Source: Brevibacterium pigmentatum | GTDB taxonomy: Bacteria; Actinomycetota; Actinomycetes; Actinomycetales; Brevibacteriaceae | Length of the DNA stretch: 64,000 nt | Direction: 5' to 3' | Assembly: GCF_011617465.1 (NCBI RefSeq) | Contig: NZ_CP050153.1 | Coordinates: 1,054,001-1,118,000 of the forward strand | Part shown: piece by piece, positions 37,776-47,807 of the stretch | Position numbering within the stretch: position 1 is the stretch's first letter | How the letters are laid out: each line of letters starts with the position of its first letter | Program-made: the position numbers and the translations under genes | Notes under the pieces: model-generated | Seen by the model: only the letters and a program-made list of their open reading frames with translations | The model's database searches: none | What the model was told of the DNA's origin: nothing

Positions 37776-38696
37776 TCAGTAGTACCAGGGGAACGGCGAC
37801 CAGTCGGGGTCGCGTTTTTCGAGGAAGGCGTCGCGTCCTTCGACGGCTTCGTCGGTCATATAGCCCAGTCGGGTGGCTTCTCCGGCGAAGACCTGCTGGC
37901 CGACGAGTCCGTCGTCGACGAGGTTGAAGGCGAACTTGAGCATGCGCTGCGCGTTCGGTGACTTGCCCAGGATCTCTCGCGCCATCTGGAGGGCCGCGGT
38001 CTCGAGATCGGCATGGTCGACGACTTCATTGACGGCTCCCATATCGGCCATCTCCTGCGCGGAGTAGGTGCGGCCCAGGAAGAAGATCTCACGGGCCTTC
38101 TTCTGCCCGACCATCTTCGCCAGGTAGGCGGAACCGTAGCCGGCGTCGTAGGAGCCGACATCGGCATCGGTCTGCTTGAACTTCGCGTGTTCGCGTGAGG
38201 CGATCGTCATATCGCAGACGACGTGGAGGCTGTGGCCTCCGCCGGCTGCCCAGCCGGGGACGACGGCGATGACGACCTTCGGCATGGTGCGGATGAGGCG
38301 CTGGACCTCGAGGATGTGGAGGCGGCCGGCACGAGCCGGATCGACGCTCTCACGGGTCTCACCGGAGGCGTACTGGTAGCCGGAGCGGCCGCGGATGCGC
38401 TGATCTCCGCCGGAGCAGAAGGCCCAACCGCCGTCCTTCTCGCTCGGGCCGTTGCCGGTGAGCAGCACGGCGCCGACGTCGGAGGTCTGGCGAGCATGGT
38501 CGAGAGCGCGGTAGAGCTCGTCGACGGTGTGCGGGCGGAAGGCATTGCGGACCTCTGGACGGTCGAAGGCGATGCGCACGCAGCCGATGTCGTTGCCGGT
38601 GGCGGGGTCGATGGCCCGATGGTAGGTGATATCGGTGAAGTCGAAGCCGGAGACTTCACGCCAGGCAGTGGGGTCGAAGATTTCTGAAACCGTCAT
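37776..38696 (-). CDS. menB: 1,4-dihydroxy-2-naphthoyl-CoA synthase MenB
   Basis: Crotonase-fold enzyme of 306 aa that closes the second ring of the naphthoquinone. Visible are RPEVRNAFRP, AFCSGGDQRIRG, GWAAGGGHSLH and TDADVGSYDAGYGSAY, which holds the Asp and Tyr typical of MenB. It ends with the family signature FPWYY. The ATG at 38696 is chosen; the longer frame to 38888 would run into the menC leader on the other strand. It is the first gene of menB-menE-menA and divergent from menC. Confidence 0.95.
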   Translation of the reverse strand: MTVSEIFDPTAWREVSGFDFTDITYHRAIDPATGNDIGCVRIAFDRPEVRNAFRPHTVDELYRALDHARQTSDVGAVLLTGNGPSEKDGGWAFCSGGDQRIRGRSGYQYASGETRESVDPARAGRLHILEVQRLIRTMPKVVIAVVPGWAAGGGHSLHVVCDMTIASREHAKFKQTDADVGSYDAGYGSAYLAKMVGQKKAREIFFLGRTYSAQEMADMGAVNEVVDHADLETAALQMAREILGKSPNAQRMLKFAFNLVDDGLVGQQVFAGEATRLGYMTDEAVEGRDAFLEKRDPDWSPFPWYY

Positions 38697-38809
38697 GGCC
38701 CCCAGCCTAGCGCTTGGCACCACCTGCACGGGCCGGACCCGGGTGGTGGATGGTGCAGTTCCGAACGGCAGGAAGTCGTGGCAGGGGAGGCGAGCGCTAG
38801 TCTGGTCGT

Positions 38810-39961
38810 ATGGCCGATACAGCCCGTTCGCACTCCGGTGCACCCGAATCTGCGTCCCTCTCCTCAGCTCCGCTCGATCTGCCCGCACGCTTCGACGAGG
38901 TCATCGAGGACCTGCACGTCGTGCGACTGCCGATGGTCACCCGATTCAGAGGGATCACCGAGCGAGAAGTGGCGCTCTTCTCCGGTCCTGCAGGGTGGGC
39001 GGAGTTCTCCCCGTTCGTCGAATACGGCACCGAGGAAGCCAGCCGGTGGCTGCGCGCCTCCCTCGAATTCTCCGGGCTGATCCCGCAGCCCACCGCCCTC
39101 GCCGAGGCGGCCCCCTCCAATGCCCACGCGCGCGGTTCCGCCCCGGCGGCGGTGGCTGATGGTGAGACCGTCGCCGTCAACGGCACGCTGCCCGCCTGTC
39201 CGCCGGACCAGGTCGAATCGATCCTGTCCCGTTACGGTCGAGTCGGCACCGTCAAAGCGAAGGTCGCCGAACACGGTTTCGCCTCCCTGGAGGAAGACCT
39301 GGCGCGCCTGCGGGAGTTCCGCAGACTCTTCCCCGACACGACGCTGCGCCTGGACGCAAACGCCGGTTATACGCAGGCCGAAGCCGTCAAGGCCTGTGAG
39401 GCCTTCGCCGACTTCGACCTCCAATACTTCGAACAGCCGGTGCCGGCAGTCGAGCAGCTCGCGGACCTGCGCGAGGAACTCGCCCGACGCGGACTGCCGA
39501 TCGTCATCGCCGCCGACGAATCCATCCGCAAAGCCGAGGACCCGCTGCGTGTGGCCGAACTCGGGGCCGCCGAAGTCATCATCGTCAAAGTCCAGCCGTT
39601 GGGTGGAATCGGTGCGGCCCTCGACGTCATCAGTGCCTCGGGGCTGCCCGCAGTCGTGTCCTCGGCGCTCGAGTCTTCCGTCGGACTGGCCGCCGGTGCC
39701 GAACTGGCGGCCAAGCTGCCGCGCACCGACCGCAGTCGGGACATCCTCGGTGACCGGGTGGCCTGTGGCCTGGGGACGGGACGTCTCTTCACCGCCGATA
39801 TCGTCGCCGACCACGAGGCGCTGACTCCGGTCGACGGGGCCATCCCGGTGACGCGAATCGTCCCGGACCCTGACCGCCTGCAGCAGCTGGCGGTGGATCC
39901 GGGACGATTCGAGTGGCGGGCTCAGCGGGTGCAGAGCTGTTGGAGTGCCCTGCGCGGTTGA
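38810..39961 (+). CDS. menC: o-Succinylbenzoate synthase MenC
   Basis: Enolase-superfamily enzyme of 383 aa that dehydrates SHCHC to o-succinylbenzoate. The acid/base KxK site is in VKAKVAEHG. The metal ligands are the Asp in LRLDANAGYT, the Glu in YFEQPV and the Asp in IAADESI, and the second lysine is in IVKVQPLGG. The first 25 residues are Ser/Ala-rich and may not be needed, so a later start is possible. It is divergent from menB, with about 110 bp shared upstream. Confidence 0.93.
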   Translation: MADTARSHSGAPESASLSSAPLDLPARFDEVIEDLHVVRLPMVTRFRGITEREVALFSGPAGWAEFSPFVEYGTEEASRWLRASLEFSGLIPQPTALAEAAPSNAHARGSAPAAVADGETVAVNGTLPACPPDQVESILSRYGRVGTVKAKVAEHGFASLEEDLARLREFRRLFPDTTLRLDANAGYTQAEAVKACEAFADFDLQYFEQPVPAVEQLADLREELARRGLPIVIAADESIRKAEDPLRVAELGAAEVIIVKVQPLGGIGAALDVISASGLPAVVSSALESSVGLAAGAELAAKLPRTDRSRDILGDRVACGLGTGRLFTADIVADHEALTPVDGAIPVTRIVPDPDRLQQLAVDPGRFEWRAQRVQSCWSALRG

Positions 39962-40016
39962 GTCGACTCTGGCTGATCCGGGTCAGCCGGCTGAACCGGT
40001 CCGCAACTGAACCGGG

Positions 40017-40709
40017 TCAGCTGGCTTTCTTCATGGACTCGACGAAAGCGTCAGCGGCATTCGTCACGGTCGCTTCTTCGACATCGGCGACATTGGTTAC
40101 GGCGACAAGATTGTTGTCGACACGTGCGGCGACGTAGCGAATCTCGGTTGCGGTCTGTCCGCCGGTTTCGACTGAGGCGACGATCCCGGCGGTCTCATCG
40201 GCTCCAGCCACATCGGGGTCAGAAGCTTTCATCTTCACCTGCATTTCGAGGCCAGCGGTCGTCAACTTCACGTCGCTGCACTCTTCGGCGACCTTCTCGG
40301 TTCCGTCGAGCTGTGTCTGAGCATCGTCGACGCTGTCGAAGCTGGAGAGGCCCGCGGACAGAACATTGTCGTTTGAGGCCCCTGCGACACTGTTGCCGCC
40401 CTCGACGAGCTTCGAATTGATCAGGTTGAGAGTGATGTCCTTGCACTTGGCAGGCTCAAACTTCGAACCTTCCAGGGCCTTGGCCATTTCGCCAGTGGCG
40501 CCGCCTTTCTTGAACGGCTGACCGTCAGCCTGAGTTGATTCGAAGATCTCCTTGAGCTGGGCTTCGTCGAGCTTCTCGGCTTCTGGCTGAGCCTCGGCCG
40601 CTGACGAGGATCCGCCGTCGGCAGTTTGTTCCGGCTCCTCTCCTCCGCCAGTGCAGCCGGCGAGGGAGAGTCCGGCGACGAGAGCGATGGCTGGGAGAAT
40701 GCGTTTCAT
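40017..40709 (-). CDS. Putative lipoprotein
   Basis: Secreted lipoprotein of 230 aa. The signal peptide MKRILPAIALVAGLSLAGC carries a clear lipobox with Cys19. An acidic, Ser/Ala-rich spacer runs to about residue 45, and then a globular domain of about 170 residues contains two Cys (CKDI, CSDV) that may form a disulfide. The layout resembles PknH-sensor-like or LppX-like lipoproteins of actinobacteria, but I do not recognise a family with confidence. It lies 15 bp after the esterase gene on the same strand, so the two may be one operon. It interrupts the menaquinone cluster. Confidence 0.8.
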   Translation of the reverse strand: MKRILPAIALVAGLSLAGCTGGGEEPEQTADGGSSSAAEAQPEAEKLDEAQLKEIFESTQADGQPFKKGGATGEMAKALEGSKFEPAKCKDITLNLINSKLVEGGNSVAGASNDNVLSAGLSSFDSVDDAQTQLDGTEKVAEECSDVKLTTAGLEMQVKMKASDPDVAGADETAGIVASVETGGQTATEIRYVAARVDNNLVAVTNVADVEEATVTNAADAFVESMKKAS

Positions 40710-40724
40710 TGTGTGCCTCTCTGG

Positions 40725-42350
40725 TCAGCGTTCTGATGAATCAGCGGCCGACGATTCGCGACCGCTCTCAATATAAACGCCAGCGGGATCGTCTGCGGTT
40801 TCTGTCTGTGACGGATCTGGAACATCGGCTGTGGACCGCCCTTCGTCTACCTCCGCCTTACCATCGACCGTTGTCGCACCATCGACCGTTGCGGTACCGG
40901 CGACCGCTGCCGCACGGTCGAATGCAGCCGCACCGTGCCTGCGGTCGGTTGCCTCGTCGACCGGCGCCGAGGCGATCCTGACCGTGGTCACCTCGTCCTG
41001 TCCCAGCGTGGCGAAGTGCGCGGTGCGCTTGCCGGGGATGATCGGATCGTGCATGGCCGCGGCCAACCGACCGGTGAAGGTCAGTCGTCCCTTCTTGTCC
41101 GCCTCCTGCTGGTAGGCGTTGTCTCCGCTGGGGCCGGACACGCTGATGTCGTAGCGTCGTCCGGGGTCGAAGAGCCCGGGAGTGCGGACACGGAAGCTGC
41201 CGGTGCCGCTCAGGGAGAAGCCTGCGGCGCTGACGGCGTCGAAGCGCACGACCTGCGCGCGACGACGGGAGATCTCCACCCTCCACCCGTGGATGTCGAA
41301 GAGGGCATGACCGGTGAGGAAGGTGAACTCTCCGCCGTCGGCCACGCGATCGGTGTGTCCGCGATCCGAGCTCGCATAGTCGCGCCGTTTGGCGAGCGTC
41401 TTCAGCCAGGCTCCGAGCTCCCGTTCCCAGCTCGTCCAATTGTGCAGACCGCTGGTGCGCGGAAACCAGGAATGGCGGATGCCGAGGGCGTTGAGACGGG
41501 CGGAGAAGCGCTCGCCCTGGGAGCTGATCATCGTCTCCAGAAGGTCACGGTCCTTCGCCCCTTCGAGGCTGCCCGATCCGGCACTGAACCACAGGTCGAG
41601 GCCGCGGAGATTCTCGGCCAGAGCATAGGGCGAATTCGCCAGCCATTCGCTGCGGTCCTGCCCGGGATCGCCGAACAGGCTGAGCGACCGCGCGCCTTCG
41701 CGCATCGCGATGATGTCGAATGCCGGCACCGTCGACAGCGGATCCAGAGGAGAGGAGAACGCTGCGGCCGATCCGTACCTGTCTGGATGCCAGGCCGCGT
41801 ACTTCATCGCCCCGTAGCCGCCCATCGACAGCCCCGCCAACAGCTGGCTGCCGGGTGCCCAGTCGACGGAGAAGTTCGCTTTGAGGAAGGCGGGGATCTC
41901 CTCGGTGTGGAAGCGCGGCCAGTCGTGGACCTCGCTGCCGACGGCCAGGCGCGAATACGTTCCCGCTCCGCCGTCGGGCATGACGACGAGGTACGGGGAA
42001 TCGAGGGTGAGCTCCTCGGCGGAACCGAAATCCGTCCATGAACGGAAGTCGTCGCCGCCTCCGTGGAAGAGGTGGATGACGGGGCTGACCTCGGCGGGAA
42101 TCCCCGGCAACAGCACCCGCACGCCGACGGTGCGGCCGAGTGCGGGGGAGTAGAGGAAGAATTCGCGCAGCCTCGGCGAGAGTTTCCGTTTGTCTCGGAT
42201 ATGCCAAGTCCGGGCGTCCTTTCCGCGGGGTTCGGGCCCGAGGAAGGACGTGGTCTGGTCGCGAGCGGGATAGCGTCCGCGCTGGGAGCGGGCCGCGGTC
42301 AGAGTGCGGATGGCCCGTGCTCCCATCGCGATGATCAACGAGCGGCGCAT
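40725..42350 (-). CDS. Alpha/beta-hydrolase esterase with extra C-terminal domain
   Basis: Protein of 541 aa. Residues about 60-330 are an esterase-D/mycolyltransferase-like hydrolase with nucleophile Ser in AGLSMGGYGAM and likely His in SGLHNWTSW. Residues about 345-470 form an extra beta-rich domain of unknown type. The last 70 residues are low complexity with repeated TVDG units (TATVDG, TTVDG). The N-terminus is basic, with a weak hydrophobic stretch, so export is possible but not clear. Corynebacterial relatives transfer mycolic acids; a genus without mycolates would use it as a surface esterase. The start is uncertain. Confidence 0.75.
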   Translation of the reverse strand: MRRSLIIAMGARAIRTLTAARSQRGRYPARDQTTSFLGPEPRGKDARTWHIRDKRKLSPRLREFFLYSPALGRTVGVRVLLPGIPAEVSPVIHLFHGGGDDFRSWTDFGSAEELTLDSPYLVVMPDGGAGTYSRLAVGSEVHDWPRFHTEEIPAFLKANFSVDWAPGSQLLAGLSMGGYGAMKYAAWHPDRYGSAAAFSSPLDPLSTVPAFDIIAMREGARSLSLFGDPGQDRSEWLANSPYALAENLRGLDLWFSAGSGSLEGAKDRDLLETMISSQGERFSARLNALGIRHSWFPRTSGLHNWTSWERELGAWLKTLAKRRDYASSDRGHTDRVADGGEFTFLTGHALFDIHGWRVEISRRRAQVVRFDAVSAAGFSLSGTGSFRVRTPGLFDPGRRYDISVSGPSGDNAYQQEADKKGRLTFTGRLAAAMHDPIIPGKRTAHFATLGQDEVTTVRIASAPVDEATDRRHGAAAFDRAAAVAGTATVDGATTVDGKAEVDEGRSTADVPDPSQTETADDPAGVYIESGRESSAADSSER

Positions 42351-42409
42351 TTTTCGAGGTTAGAGGGCAGAGGTGAACCACAGGTGGTCAGGTGGTTGAA
42401 TATCAGGTG

Positions 42410-44233
42410 ATGTCGAATTCGAGCGCGGTGGCGCAGCAGATTGCCCGAAGCCTGGTCCATGCCGGGGTCAGTGATGTCGTCTTCGCCCCCGGTTCGCGGT
42501 CGGCTCCCTTGGTCTATGCCCTGGCTCCCCTCGCCGAGGCGGGACTCATCCGCACTCATGTGCGCGTCGATGAGCGTGACGCCGCCTTCCTCGCCCTCGG
42601 CCTGGCCCGCGGCCTGCGTGCCCGCGGCAGTGATTCCGCCGTGGCGGTCGTGACGACGTCCGGATCGGCCGTGGCCAATCTCCACCCGGCCGTCCTCGAA
42701 GCTTCGTACGGACACCTGCCGGTGCTCGCGCTCACCGCGGACCGCCCCGCCCGGCTGCGCGGCACGGGGGCCAACCAGACCATCGACGACCAGTCGCAGG
42801 TGCTCAGCGACGTTCGTGCCCGCTTCGATATCCCTGCCGGTGATACCGCCGAGGCGGTCGCCCGATCGGTGTCAGACGCCGTGGCCACGGCGTTGGGGCA
42901 GAGTGATGGAACCCGCGCCGAGGTGGCAGGCTCCGTCCAGTTCAATGTGCAGTTCGACGTGCCCTTGGTTCCCACCCCGGAGGAGTTGGGCGCATGGAAG
43001 GACGAGATCGGCGAGTTGGCTGAAATCGGGGTCGAGCATCGTGGTGCCGAGACCGGCGCTTCAAGCACCGGGCCTCGCTTCGGAGAAGCAGATCGCGGCG
43101 GTGCGGGAACCGGCTCGCGGGCATCCGTCGGTGTCACTATCACAGAAGGGACGGTCATCGTCGCCGGAGACGCCGGCGGGTATTCGGCCGAATCTCTGCA
43201 TGCACTCGCCGCTGATCATCATCTTCCCGTGCTTGCCGAACCCTCGAGTGCGCTGGCCCGCACCACTGCCGGTCTGTCGGGCTCCTCGATCTCCGGCACC
43301 GTCGAACTGACGACGGTCGTGCCCGCCCATGCCCGAGTACTCAGCGATCACCCCGAGCTGCGGGAGTCGATCCGCACCGTCATCGTCCATGGAAAACCGA
43401 CCCTGACCAGGCCCGTCGCCGCACTGCTCGCCGACGAAACGGTGAACGTACGGCACGTCCCCGACAACATCGATGCGCTTGATCTGACCGTCACTGTAGC
43501 GAGAACCCCTGCCGACGATGTGACGGCGGTGGACGAGGCACAGGGCGTCCCCGCCTCCGGGTCGGACTGGGTGTGCGCATGGATCGACGCCGGGACATCC
43601 CTCGTAGCAGCCGCACGAGCAGAGCAGTCTGCGGAACGATCCGCGGCACGAGCCGCGGACGAGCACTCGGGAGCCGCCTCGGCGAGGGAATTCCAGTCGA
43701 CGGCACGAAAGATCACCGAACACCTCGCTGCCCAGGACATCACCCTCTTCGTCGCCAGTTCGAACTCGGTTCGCTACCTCAGCGACGCCACCGACATCCG
43801 CGCTCGCATCCACGCGTCAAGAGGTCTGGCGGGAATCGACGGACTGATCTCGACCGCCACAGGGCTGTCTCTGGGGTTGGGGGAGCCGGTCGTCCTGCTC
43901 ATCGGCGATATCGCCATGCTCCACGACATCGGCGGACTGCTCGCCCCGAACGCCGAGGAGGTCGGTGACGTGACGATCGTCGTGCTCAACGACGACGGGG
44001 GAGCGATCTTCTCCGGACTCGAACACTCGCAGGCCCACCTCGAAGGATTCCTGGAGCGCTATTTCACGGTCCCGCACGGCCGCGGCTTCGCCGACCTCGC
44101 TGCGGGATACGGATGGGACCACGAACAGGTGACCAGCGCAGAGGAATTCGAAACGGCTCTCGGCACGATCGACGGTCAGCGAAACGCAGGTGTTCGGCGG
44201 ATCATCGAGGTAACCGAACCGCAGCGGCAGTAG
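42410..44233 (+). CDS. menD: SEPHCHC synthase MenD
   Basis: Thiamine-diphosphate-dependent enzyme of about 607 aa that joins 2-oxoglutarate to isochorismate, the first committed menaquinone step. The N-terminal VFAPGSRSAPL and RVDERDAAFLALGLARG are MenD signatures, and GDIAMLHDIGG with VLNDDGGAIF is the cofactor and metal site. The middle domain is enlarged by Ala/Arg/Glu-rich segments. The start may be 42410 (ATG) or GTG at 42392 or 42407, since upstream purine-rich sequence does not decide it. It converges with menF. Confidence 0.92.
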   Translation: MSNSSAVAQQIARSLVHAGVSDVVFAPGSRSAPLVYALAPLAEAGLIRTHVRVDERDAAFLALGLARGLRARGSDSAVAVVTTSGSAVANLHPAVLEASYGHLPVLALTADRPARLRGTGANQTIDDQSQVLSDVRARFDIPAGDTAEAVARSVSDAVATALGQSDGTRAEVAGSVQFNVQFDVPLVPTPEELGAWKDEIGELAEIGVEHRGAETGASSTGPRFGEADRGGAGTGSRASVGVTITEGTVIVAGDAGGYSAESLHALAADHHLPVLAEPSSALARTTAGLSGSSISGTVELTTVVPAHARVLSDHPELRESIRTVIVHGKPTLTRPVAALLADETVNVRHVPDNIDALDLTVTVARTPADDVTAVDEAQGVPASGSDWVCAWIDAGTSLVAAARAEQSAERSAARAADEHSGAASAREFQSTARKITEHLAAQDITLFVASSNSVRYLSDATDIRARIHASRGLAGIDGLISTATGLSLGLGEPVVLLIGDIAMLHDIGGLLAPNAEEVGDVTIVVLNDDGGAIFSGLEHSQAHLEGFLERYFTVPHGRGFADLAAGYGWDHEQVTSAEEFETALGTIDGQRNAGVRRIIEVTEPQRQ

Positions 44234-44321
44234 GACCGTCCGCTGTTCGGAGCCCCGGGTCGGCCGGCGCTCACCTTTTCCGACTGGGCACGCGACAATG
44301 CCTGAGAGTTCCGGTGAAAGG

Positions 44322-45692
44322 TCAGTCGCGGTCGAGGCCGAGCGCGCGACGCATCGGAGCGAGCTTCGCGTTCGTCTCGGCCACCTCGGTGTCGGGATCC
44401 GAATCGGGCATGATGCCAGCACCGGCGTACAGCCGGATCCGATTGCGATCCTCGAGCTGACCGCAGCGCAGGGCGATGCCGAACTGGCCGTTGCCGCGGC
44501 CGTCCATCCATCCGACGGGACCGGAGTAGCGGCCACGGTCGAGGGGTTCGAGCTCATCGACGTGTGCCACTGCGCTCGCCTGCGGGTACCCGCCGACGGC
44601 GGCCGTCGGGTGGACGGCAGCGGCGACATCGAGGGCATTGAGGCCGGAATCGGCGGCCAGGGTCGCCTGCGCGTCCGACGCCGAATGGATGACATTGGCC
44701 AGCGGCAGCAGGTGGGGGCGCTCATCGACGGTGACATCCTCGGCGACCGAACCCAGACTGCGCTGCAGCGAGGCGATGGCGAAGGCATGCTCGGTGCTGT
44801 CCTTGTGGGCGCTCAGCAGCTTCCGTGCCGCCGGCATCTCCTCCATCGGGTTCTTCTCCACCCGGTAGGTCCCGGCCAGCACCCGTGAGGTCACCTTGTT
44901 GTCCTCGACCCCGATGAGCAGCTCCGGAGTCGACCCGATGAGACCGGCGATGTCGAAGGTCCAGCAGCTCGGGTAGCTGCGGTTGAGCGCACCGAGCACC
45001 GCACGCACGTCGATGTCCTCATCGGTGGTGACGACCTCGTCGCGGGCGAGGACGATCTTGCGCAGAGTCGGATCATCCGAGAATGCATCCACCTCCGCCG
45101 AGGTGTCGATCGGGGTGAGCATGTCAGCGACCTGCTCGACGAGCCGCGACCACTTCTCCGGACCGAGATCCCCGGCCTCGGCGCGGGCCGTCTGCACGCG
45201 CTGCAGAGGTTCTGCCTGGAGGATCGGCGGCAGCGGAGGAACCTCGGCCGTCGAGATCGAGCTCAGCCACACGCGGCCACCGCGGCGACCGAGGACGAAC
45301 TCGGGGACGTGGATGATCGAATCGACCGCGGATTCGCCCGAATACGCGACGGTGGCGAAGCACACGAGCCCGGAGCCGAGCAGATCGACCTCATCTTCGA
45401 CCTCGGCCACCTCGGTGATGGCCTTCCATGCATCGGAGAGCTCGGTGAACCGTTCGGGCCCGCGCGCTCGGATGCGCAGGGTGCGGCCGAAGCCGATGAG
45501 ACCGGAGGTGTCACGGACCCAGCAGGAGAAGCCATCGGTCGGCAGCAGCTCGAGCGTCTGCTCCACTGTCGTGGGCAGACCCGATTCGAAGGGGAAGCCG
45601 GGCCCGGGATCGACGTCGTCGACGAAACGGGACCGCACATGCAGGCGCGGAGGGGCGGAGAGGATGTCGGAAGTGCCGAAAGTCGTAGTCAT
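44322..45692 (-). CDS. menF: Isochorismate synthase MenF
   Basis: Chorismate-utilising enzyme of 456 aa that makes isochorismate for MenD. The C-terminal chorismate-binding domain shows KIVLARDEVV, STPELLIGVEDNKV, LAGTYRVEKN, HPTAAVGGYP and GPVGWMDGRG. Such enzymes can also feed siderophore synthesis, but the position between menD and menG points to menaquinone. It is divergent from menG with 82 bp between the starts, which may hold promoters for both. Confidence 0.92.
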   Translation of the reverse strand: MTTTFGTSDILSAPPRLHVRSRFVDDVDPGPGFPFESGLPTTVEQTLELLPTDGFSCWVRDTSGLIGFGRTLRIRARGPERFTELSDAWKAITEVAEVEDEVDLLGSGLVCFATVAYSGESAVDSIIHVPEFVLGRRGGRVWLSSISTAEVPPLPPILQAEPLQRVQTARAEAGDLGPEKWSRLVEQVADMLTPIDTSAEVDAFSDDPTLRKIVLARDEVVTTDEDIDVRAVLGALNRSYPSCWTFDIAGLIGSTPELLIGVEDNKVTSRVLAGTYRVEKNPMEEMPAARKLLSAHKDSTEHAFAIASLQRSLGSVAEDVTVDERPHLLPLANVIHSASDAQATLAADSGLNALDVAAAVHPTAAVGGYPQASAVAHVDELEPLDRGRYSGPVGWMDGRGNGQFGIALRCGQLEDRNRIRLYAGAGIMPDSDPDTEVAETNAKLAPMRRALGLDRD

Positions 45693-45774
45693 GTCGCCTC
45701 GATTCTAGACGAGGATCGTGAGTGCCCGGGATCCGGATTCGCCCTCTCGGATGAGGTGTTGAGAGAATAAGGTC

Positions 45775-46503
45775 ATGAACCGTGCCAAGCTGGACAAACA
45801 GCCCGCCGACGTCGCGTCGATGTTCGATGATGTCGCCTCCCGCTACGACCTCACGAACGACGTCCTCACCTTCGGAATCGCCCGCACCTGGAGGCGCACC
45901 GTCGCCCATTCCGTGGCCGCGGGGCCCGGCGAACGCGTGCTCGACTTGGCCGCCGGCACGGGCACCTCGTCGATGACGTTCACCCACCACGGCGCCGAGG
46001 TGGTGGCCGGGGACATCTCCACCGGAATGCTCGCCGAGGGGCGCCGTCGGCACCCGCAGATCGACTTCATCTACGCCGATGCGATGGACCTGCCCTTCGC
46101 CGATTCGAGCTTCGACGTCGTCACGATCTCCTTCGGCATCCGCAACGTCCACGACGTCGATCTGGCGCTCACCGAGATGCTGCGCGTGCTCAAGCCCGGT
46201 GGGCGCCTCGTCATCTGCGAATTCTCCACTCCGACGCTCGACGCCTTCAGCCTCGTCTACAAGGAATACCTGATGAGGGCGCTGCCGGCCGTGGCACGTG
46301 CCGTGTCCTCGAACCCCGAAGCCTACGTCTATCTGGCCGAGTCGATCCGTGACTGGCCGAACCAGGACGCCTTCGCCCACCAGATCCTCGACGCCGGGTT
46401 CGACCAGGTGAAGTACCGCAACCTCACCGGCGGAATCGTCGCCGTCCACCATGCCCTCAAGCCCGCCGAGGCGGCCGACACCGCGGAGTCGACCCAGCCT
46501 TGA
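45775..46503 (+). CDS. menG: Demethylmenaquinone methyltransferase MenG (UbiE family)
   Basis: SAM-dependent methyltransferase of 242 aa that adds the last methyl group to menaquinone. The N-terminal [20 protein letters not shown]-binding [12 protein letters not shown], and [12 protein letters not shown] are UbiE/MenG hallmarks. The length is normal. Its stop overlaps a possible TTG start of the next gene by 4 bp, and the reductase and prenyl synthase follow in one operon. Confidence 0.94.
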   Translation: MNRAKLDKQPADVASMFDDVASRYDLTNDVLTFGIARTWRRTVAHSVAAGPGERVLDLAAGTGTSSMTFTHHGAEVVAGDISTGMLAEGRRRHPQIDFIYADAMDLPFADSSFDVVTISFGIRNVHDVDLALTEMLRVLKPGGRLVICEFSTPTLDAFSLVYKEYLMRALPAVARAVSSNPEAYVYLAESIRDWPNQDAFAHQILDAGFDQVKYRNLTGGIVAVHHALKPAEAADTAESTQP

Positions 46504-46505
46504 CG

Positions 46506-47807
46506 ATGAATGAGTTCGATGCCGAAGTCGTCGTCGTCGGTGCCGGGCCGGCGGGCTCGGCGATCGGCGCCTACCTCGCCCAGGCCGGGCACGAGGTCAT
46601 CATCCTGGAGAAGTCAGGATTCCCGCGCGACAAGATCTGCGGCGACGCCCTGACCCCGCGCGCAGTCAAGGAGGCCGGCTACCTCGGTATGGAGCTGCCG
46701 GAATCCGACGGCTGGCACCGGAACAAGGGGCTGCGCCTCATCGGCGGCGGTCACCGGCTCGAACTCGACTGGCCCGAGATCGACGGCACTCCGAACTACG
46801 GGGTCACCCGCCCGCGGATGAGCATGGACGAAGCTTTTGCTCGCCACGCTCAACGCAGCGGGGCCCGGCTCTTCGAGCAGGTTCGCGCCATGTCCCCGGA
46901 CATCGGCGACGACGGATGGATCCGCGGCGTCCACGCCTCCGGAACCGACCACCGAGGCCGCCGTGTGGGACCCGAAGCCCACTTCCGGGCCCCGATCGTC
47001 ATCGCCGCCGACGGGGTCTCCTCCCGCCTGGCCGTGTCCATGGGACTGGAGAAGCGCGACGACCGTCCGATGGGAATCGCCGCCCGCGCCTATCACACGA
47101 CGCCACGGCATGCCGATGACTACATCGAATCCTGGGTGGAGATGCGGTCGACGAATGCGGCCGGGGAATCCGAGACCCTGCCCGGATACGGGTGGATCTT
47201 CCCCCTCGGCGACGGCACGGTGAACATCGGTGCCGGACTGCTCGACTCCTCGCCCCAGTTCAAATCCGTGGATCTGCGCGGAATGATGAACCAGTGGATC
47301 GCGGACATGGGCCACGAGTGGGGCATTGACGAAACCACCTCGCTGGGTCCGATCAAATCCGCGGCCCTGCCGATGGCCTTCAACCGCACACCGCACTTCC
47401 ACCGTGGTCTGCTGCTCGTCGGCGACTCCGGCGGAATGGTCAACCCGTTCAACGGCGAAGGCATCGACTACGCGTTGGAATCCGCGCGCATCGCCGCCGA
47501 GGTGATCTCCACCTATTCGCGCTACCCGCAGTCCGTGATGCGTCGCCGGTTGGAGGAGTACCCTGCTCTGCTCGGAGACTCCCTGGGCGGGTACTTCACA
47601 TTGGGACGCGTTTTCGCCTCGATCATCGGCCATCCTGCGCTCATGCAGTTCGGAATCAAGTACGGTATGGGTGTTGACGTTGTGATGGAGTTCGTCGTCA
47701 AATTGTTGGCGAACCTCTACCGCGACCCGAAGGTCTCCGAGGCCGATCTCATCGACAGGGTGATCTCCGCCCTGACCCGAATCGTCCCGGCCACCAGCAA
47801 TGTCTGA
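46506..47807 (+). CDS. Geranylgeranyl reductase family protein, MenJ-like menaquinone reductase
   Basis: FAD-dependent reductase of 433 aa. The N-terminal VVVVGAGPAGSAIG, PRDKICGDALTPRAV and GDSGGMVNPFNGEGIDYAL match the geranylgeranyl reductase family. MenJ of Mycobacterium tuberculosis, in the same family, saturates one isoprene unit of menaquinone. The operon with menG and a prenyl diphosphate synthase makes that role likely here. The start is either TTG 46500, overlapping the menG stop, or ATG 46506. The stop overlaps the next gene by 8 bp. Confidence 0.88.
   Translation: MNEFDAEVVVVGAGPAGSAIGAYLAQAGHEVIILEKSGFPRDKICGDALTPRAVKEAGYLGMELPESDGWHRNKGLRLIGGGHRLELDWPEIDGTPNYGVTRPRMSMDEAFARHAQRSGARLFEQVRAMSPDIGDDGWIRGVHASGTDHRGRRVGPEAHFRAPIVIAADGVSSRLAVSMGLEKRDDRPMGIAARAYHTTPRHADDYIESWVEMRSTNAAGESETLPGYGWIFPLGDGTVNIGAGLLDSSPQFKSVDLRGMMNQWIADMGHEWGIDETTSLGPIKSAALPMAFNRTPHFHRGLLLVGDSGGMVNPFNGEGIDYALESARIAAEVISTYSRYPQSVMRRRLEEYPALLGDSLGGYFTLGRVFASIIGHPALMQFGIKYGMGVDVVMEFVVKLLANLYRDPKVSEADLIDRVISALTRIVPATSNV

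Noticed and set aside
39962..40016. Short repeats CCGGGTCAGCCGGCT and CCGGGTCAGCTGGCT between menC and the lipoprotein gene
   Set aside because: Only two very short copies, one of them inside coding sequence. Probably a small local duplication without clear meaning.
44234..44321. CTGAGAG-containing stretch between menD and menF as a riboswitch
   Set aside because: It lies between two convergent 3' ends and lacks the other conserved elements of TPP or glycine riboswitches.
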